From: Ferruginibacter sp.
GTDB taxonomy: Bacteria; Bacteroidota; Bacteroidia; Chitinophagales; Chitinophagaceae
Assembly (NCBI GenBank): GCA_030831945.1
Contig: JAURKC010000013.1
Location: 124,001 to 188,000 of the forward strand
Reading direction: 5' to 3'
Length of the DNA: 64,000 nt
A model generated the notes under the pieces. It was not told the origin of the DNA, made no database searches, and saw only the letters and a list, made by a program, of their open reading frames with translations. Position numbers and translations under genes: made by a program. Positions 63,281 to 64,000 of the stretch are shown piece by piece (position 1 is the first letter of the stretch; each line of letters opens with the position of its first letter).

Positions 63281-64000
63281 ATGCAAATGAAGTATTTACC
63301 AGTTTTATTGATTATCCTTTTTATTGTTTTGGTGCCAAGCTTGAAAGCCCAGCAAAACCATTTTATTTATATTCAGAATGAAAATCATCAGTCTTTTTAT
63401 GTAAAGCTGGATAAAAAAACATATAACTCTTCTGCTTCTGGGTATGTCATTTTACCTAAACTAAAAGACGGAACCTACCAGCTTTCTATTGGGTTTCCAA
63501 AAACTGGTGTTAAGGAACAAAATATGGTTTGTACAATCGACAGAACAGATATTGGTTTCATATTAAAGAATTTCGAAAGCAAAGGGTGGGGATTATTCAA
63601 CTTACAAACGTTGGATGTAATAATGGATAATAGTGCGGCTAGTCCAAACACTATTGCAGTAGTTAATAAAAATGATGCTTTTTCAAATATGCTTTCCGAA
63701 GTAGTCAATGATTCTACTATTAGGCAAGCCGAGCCAATAATTATCGAGACTAGTAAAGTAAAGGTTGAAGAGAAAGAAAAGAAGTCAGCTGATTTGGTGG
63801 CCATTCAAGAGACTCCTATCGTACCAAAACCAAAGGTTGAAATTAATAATAATGTCTCAGCGCCCATTAGTAAAACAGTTGACAGTACAAAACTAATAAA
63901 GGGTAATTCGGCGGCTTCAGGATTAACAAAGTCTAATATTAGTCGTAGTATGACAAAAAAGGATGCAGCAGGCACTACTATGATTTTTGTAGATAAAATG
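63281..64000 (+). CDS. Secreted protein of unknown function, 3' end outside the window
   Basis: The frame is open from the ATG at 63281 to the window end (240 codons, no stop). Signal peptide MQMKYLPVLLIILFIVLVPS ends at LKAQ. Residues ~27-100 look like a small beta domain (HFIYIQNENHQSFYVKLDKK; GYVILPKLKDGTYQLSIGFP) with one Cys, resembling the N-terminal domain of Bacteroidota surface proteins. Residues ~140-240 are low-complexity, rich in Lys, Glu, Ser and Asn. I do not recognise a family. A minus-strand ORF inside it is a shadow. Confidence 0.8.
   Translation, partial: MQMKYLPVLLIILFIVLVPSLKAQQNHFIYIQNENHQSFYVKLDKKTYNSSASGYVILPKLKDGTYQLSIGFPKTGVKEQNMVCTIDRTDIGFILKNFESKGWGLFNLQTLDVIMDNSAASPNTIAVVNKNDAFSNMLSEVVNDSTIRQAEPIIIETSKVKVEEKEKKSADLVAIQETPIVPKPKVEINNNVSAPISKTVDSTKLIKGNSAASGLTKSNISRSMTKKDAAGTTMIFVDKM

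Noticed and set aside
63475..63804. 109-codon minus-strand ORF near the right end
   Set aside because: It overlaps a plus-strand gene with a signal peptide, promoter box and continuous frame to the window end; the minus frame has no such support.
1..64000. CRISPR arrays, insertion sequences, integrons or tandem repeats
   Set aside because: No regularly spaced repeats, transposase or recombinase genes, or terminal inverted repeats were seen.

Overview
The window is low-GC DNA from a member of the Bacteroidota, most likely a Chitinophagaceae-type freshwater or soil bacterium. The family level is a guess; the phylum is well supported. The evidence is: type IX secretion (T9SS) parts and cargo (PorV, GldJ-like lipoprotein, two PorP/SprF-like proteins, type A and type B sorting domains), BshA for bacillithiol, promoters of the Bacteroidota form TTG-N17-23-TAnnTTTG, and almost no Shine-Dalgarno sequences. 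Genes are dense on both strands. I found no tRNA, rRNA, CRISPR, insertion sequence or prophage. It reads as ordinary chromosome.

Layout. 1-3446: end of a large secreted PKD protein with a type B sorting domain, then a PorP/SprF protein and a small outer-membrane barrel. 3464-8106: LOG protein, sodium/solute symporter, O-methyltransferase, LysM glucosaminidase, hpt. 8178-12374: dnaJ and grpE, rlmI-type rRNA methyltransferase, a protein that is little more than a sorting domain, a peroxiredoxin. 12558-19574: BNR propeller protein, MORN-like protein, M1 peptidase, HupE/UreJ transporter and DUF6702 protein. 19660-26041: CBS/CorC membrane protein, lipid or glycan enzymes (GT39, PAP2, GT2), small membrane proteins and surE. 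26181-29146: LexA-like S24 regulator with tandem operators, ssb, exbB and exbD. 29175-36359: prmC/ribD divergent pair, YigZ, Mpo1-like, pyrF, Mrp, aroK, DUF423. 36356-45411: orphan histidine kinase, ftsK, murF, gldJ, porV. 45510-50009: ispF, dut, DUF4292 lipoprotein, EnvC-like, bshA. 50231-57322: M28 peptidase, RsmI-like methyltransferase, EI24 protein, second PorP/SprF, upp, ade. 57763-64000: LolA-like protein, gap, pgk, LemA, two TPM-domain proteins and the start of an unknown secreted protein.

How the genes work together. The T9SS genes form two themes: machinery (porV, gldJ) and cargo with its membrane partner (type B protein plus PorP/SprF). Envelope building is represented by murF, EnvC-like, glucosaminidase, ftsK, PAP2 and glycosyltransferases. 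Nucleotide salvage and synthesis is represented by hpt, upp, ade, pyrF, dut and surE.

The most interesting signals are regulatory. Six housekeeping genes (rlmI, prmC, ribD, pyrF, ftsK, murF) have an exact TAnnTTTG -7 box ending only 4 or 5 bases before the start codon, which predicts leaderless mRNAs. The S24 regulator has two identical-format ACTAA-N5-TTAGT sites laid over a consensus promoter. I did not find a clearly new multi-gene system.
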